Below, in pieces: positions 6,406 to 6,449 of a stretch of DNA of 6,449 bases. The notes beneath the pieces are model-generated. The model searched no databases and was not told where the DNA came from. It worked only from the letters and a program-made list of their open reading frames with translations. A program made the translations under genes and the position numbers. Origin of the DNA: Mucilaginibacter geliditolerans (GTDB taxonomy: Bacteria; Bacteroidota; Bacteroidia; Sphingobacteriales; Sphingobacteriaceae); the NCBI RefSeq assembly GCF_014200495.1, contig NZ_JACHBY010000020.1, positions 1-6,449 on the forward strand, read 5' to 3'. Each line of letters opens with the position of its first letter. Within the stretch, counting starts at the first letter, position 1.

Positions 6406-6449
6406 ATGAATGTAAGCGAGGTATTTACAAGGTTTTCAAGTCAGGAATC
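6406..6449 (+). CDS. 5' end of an open reading frame, possibly IS1595-type transposase (partial)
   Basis: An ATG at 6406 opens a frame that stays open to the window edge and reads MNVSEVFTRFSSQES (the last Ser is certain from TC plus any base). The pattern F-x-RF-x3-ES resembles the start of IS1595-family transposases, which typically begin with a FxxRFPxEESC-like stretch leading into a zinc-ribbon domain. With only 15 residues this is a weak recall-based match. The upstream leader is A/T-rich (TATATTTTGTATATTTAAAG at 6383-6402), which would suit a promoter, and has no Shine-Dalgarno. The truncated repeat just upstream fits an insertion. It could equally be the start of an unrelated hypothetical gene. 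Confidence 0.35.
   Translation, partial: MNVSEVFTRFSSQE

Overview
The window looks like chromosomal DNA from a Bacteroidota member, most likely Sphingobacteriaceae (Mucilaginibacter/Pedobacter-like). Three things suggest this: moderate-to-low GC with A/T-rich, Shine-Dalgarno-poor start regions; a tripartite efflux cassette whose adaptor is a lipoprotein; and short palindromic repeats of kinds I recall from those genomes. The taxonomic call is inference, since no rRNA or marker gene is present.

Layout. Positions 1-279 hold no convincing gene, only repeat-like pieces: a GC-rich hairpin at 38-54 and a probable degenerate dispersed repeat around 97-126. Positions 280-5560, minus strand, carry one compact efflux operon transcribed right to left. 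Its genes are a TolC-family outer membrane factor (5560-4325), a lipoprotein periplasmic adaptor (4322-3369) and an RND inner-membrane permease (3369-280). The genes are 2 nt apart and then overlap by 1 nt, so they are almost certainly co-transcribed and translationally coupled. Together they should form an envelope-spanning, proton-driven exporter. The substrate cannot be read from the sequence, and no regulator lies in the window.

The 346-bp divergent intergenic region (5561-5906) has an A/T-rich stretch next to the outer-membrane-factor gene. It also holds two tandem, diverged ~105-bp palindromic units (5668-5773 and 5791-5895). The outermost arms of the pair are almost perfectly complementary (33 of 34). 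This block ends 11 nt before the start of a plus-strand gene for a short, single-domain EamA-family membrane protein (5907-6326).

After that gene comes what looks like a cut-short palindromic repeat (6342-6358). The last 44 nt are the 5' end of a plus-strand reading frame whose 15 visible residues weakly resemble the start of IS1595-type transposases, so an insertion sequence may begin at the right edge.

No clearly new system is visible. The most interesting points are the adaptor, which seems to lack the alpha-helical hairpin that normally docks to TolC-type channels; the permease's unusual proton-relay residues (Asp-Asp in TM4 but Glu in place of Lys in TM10); and the composite palindromic repeat lying in a divergent promoter region.
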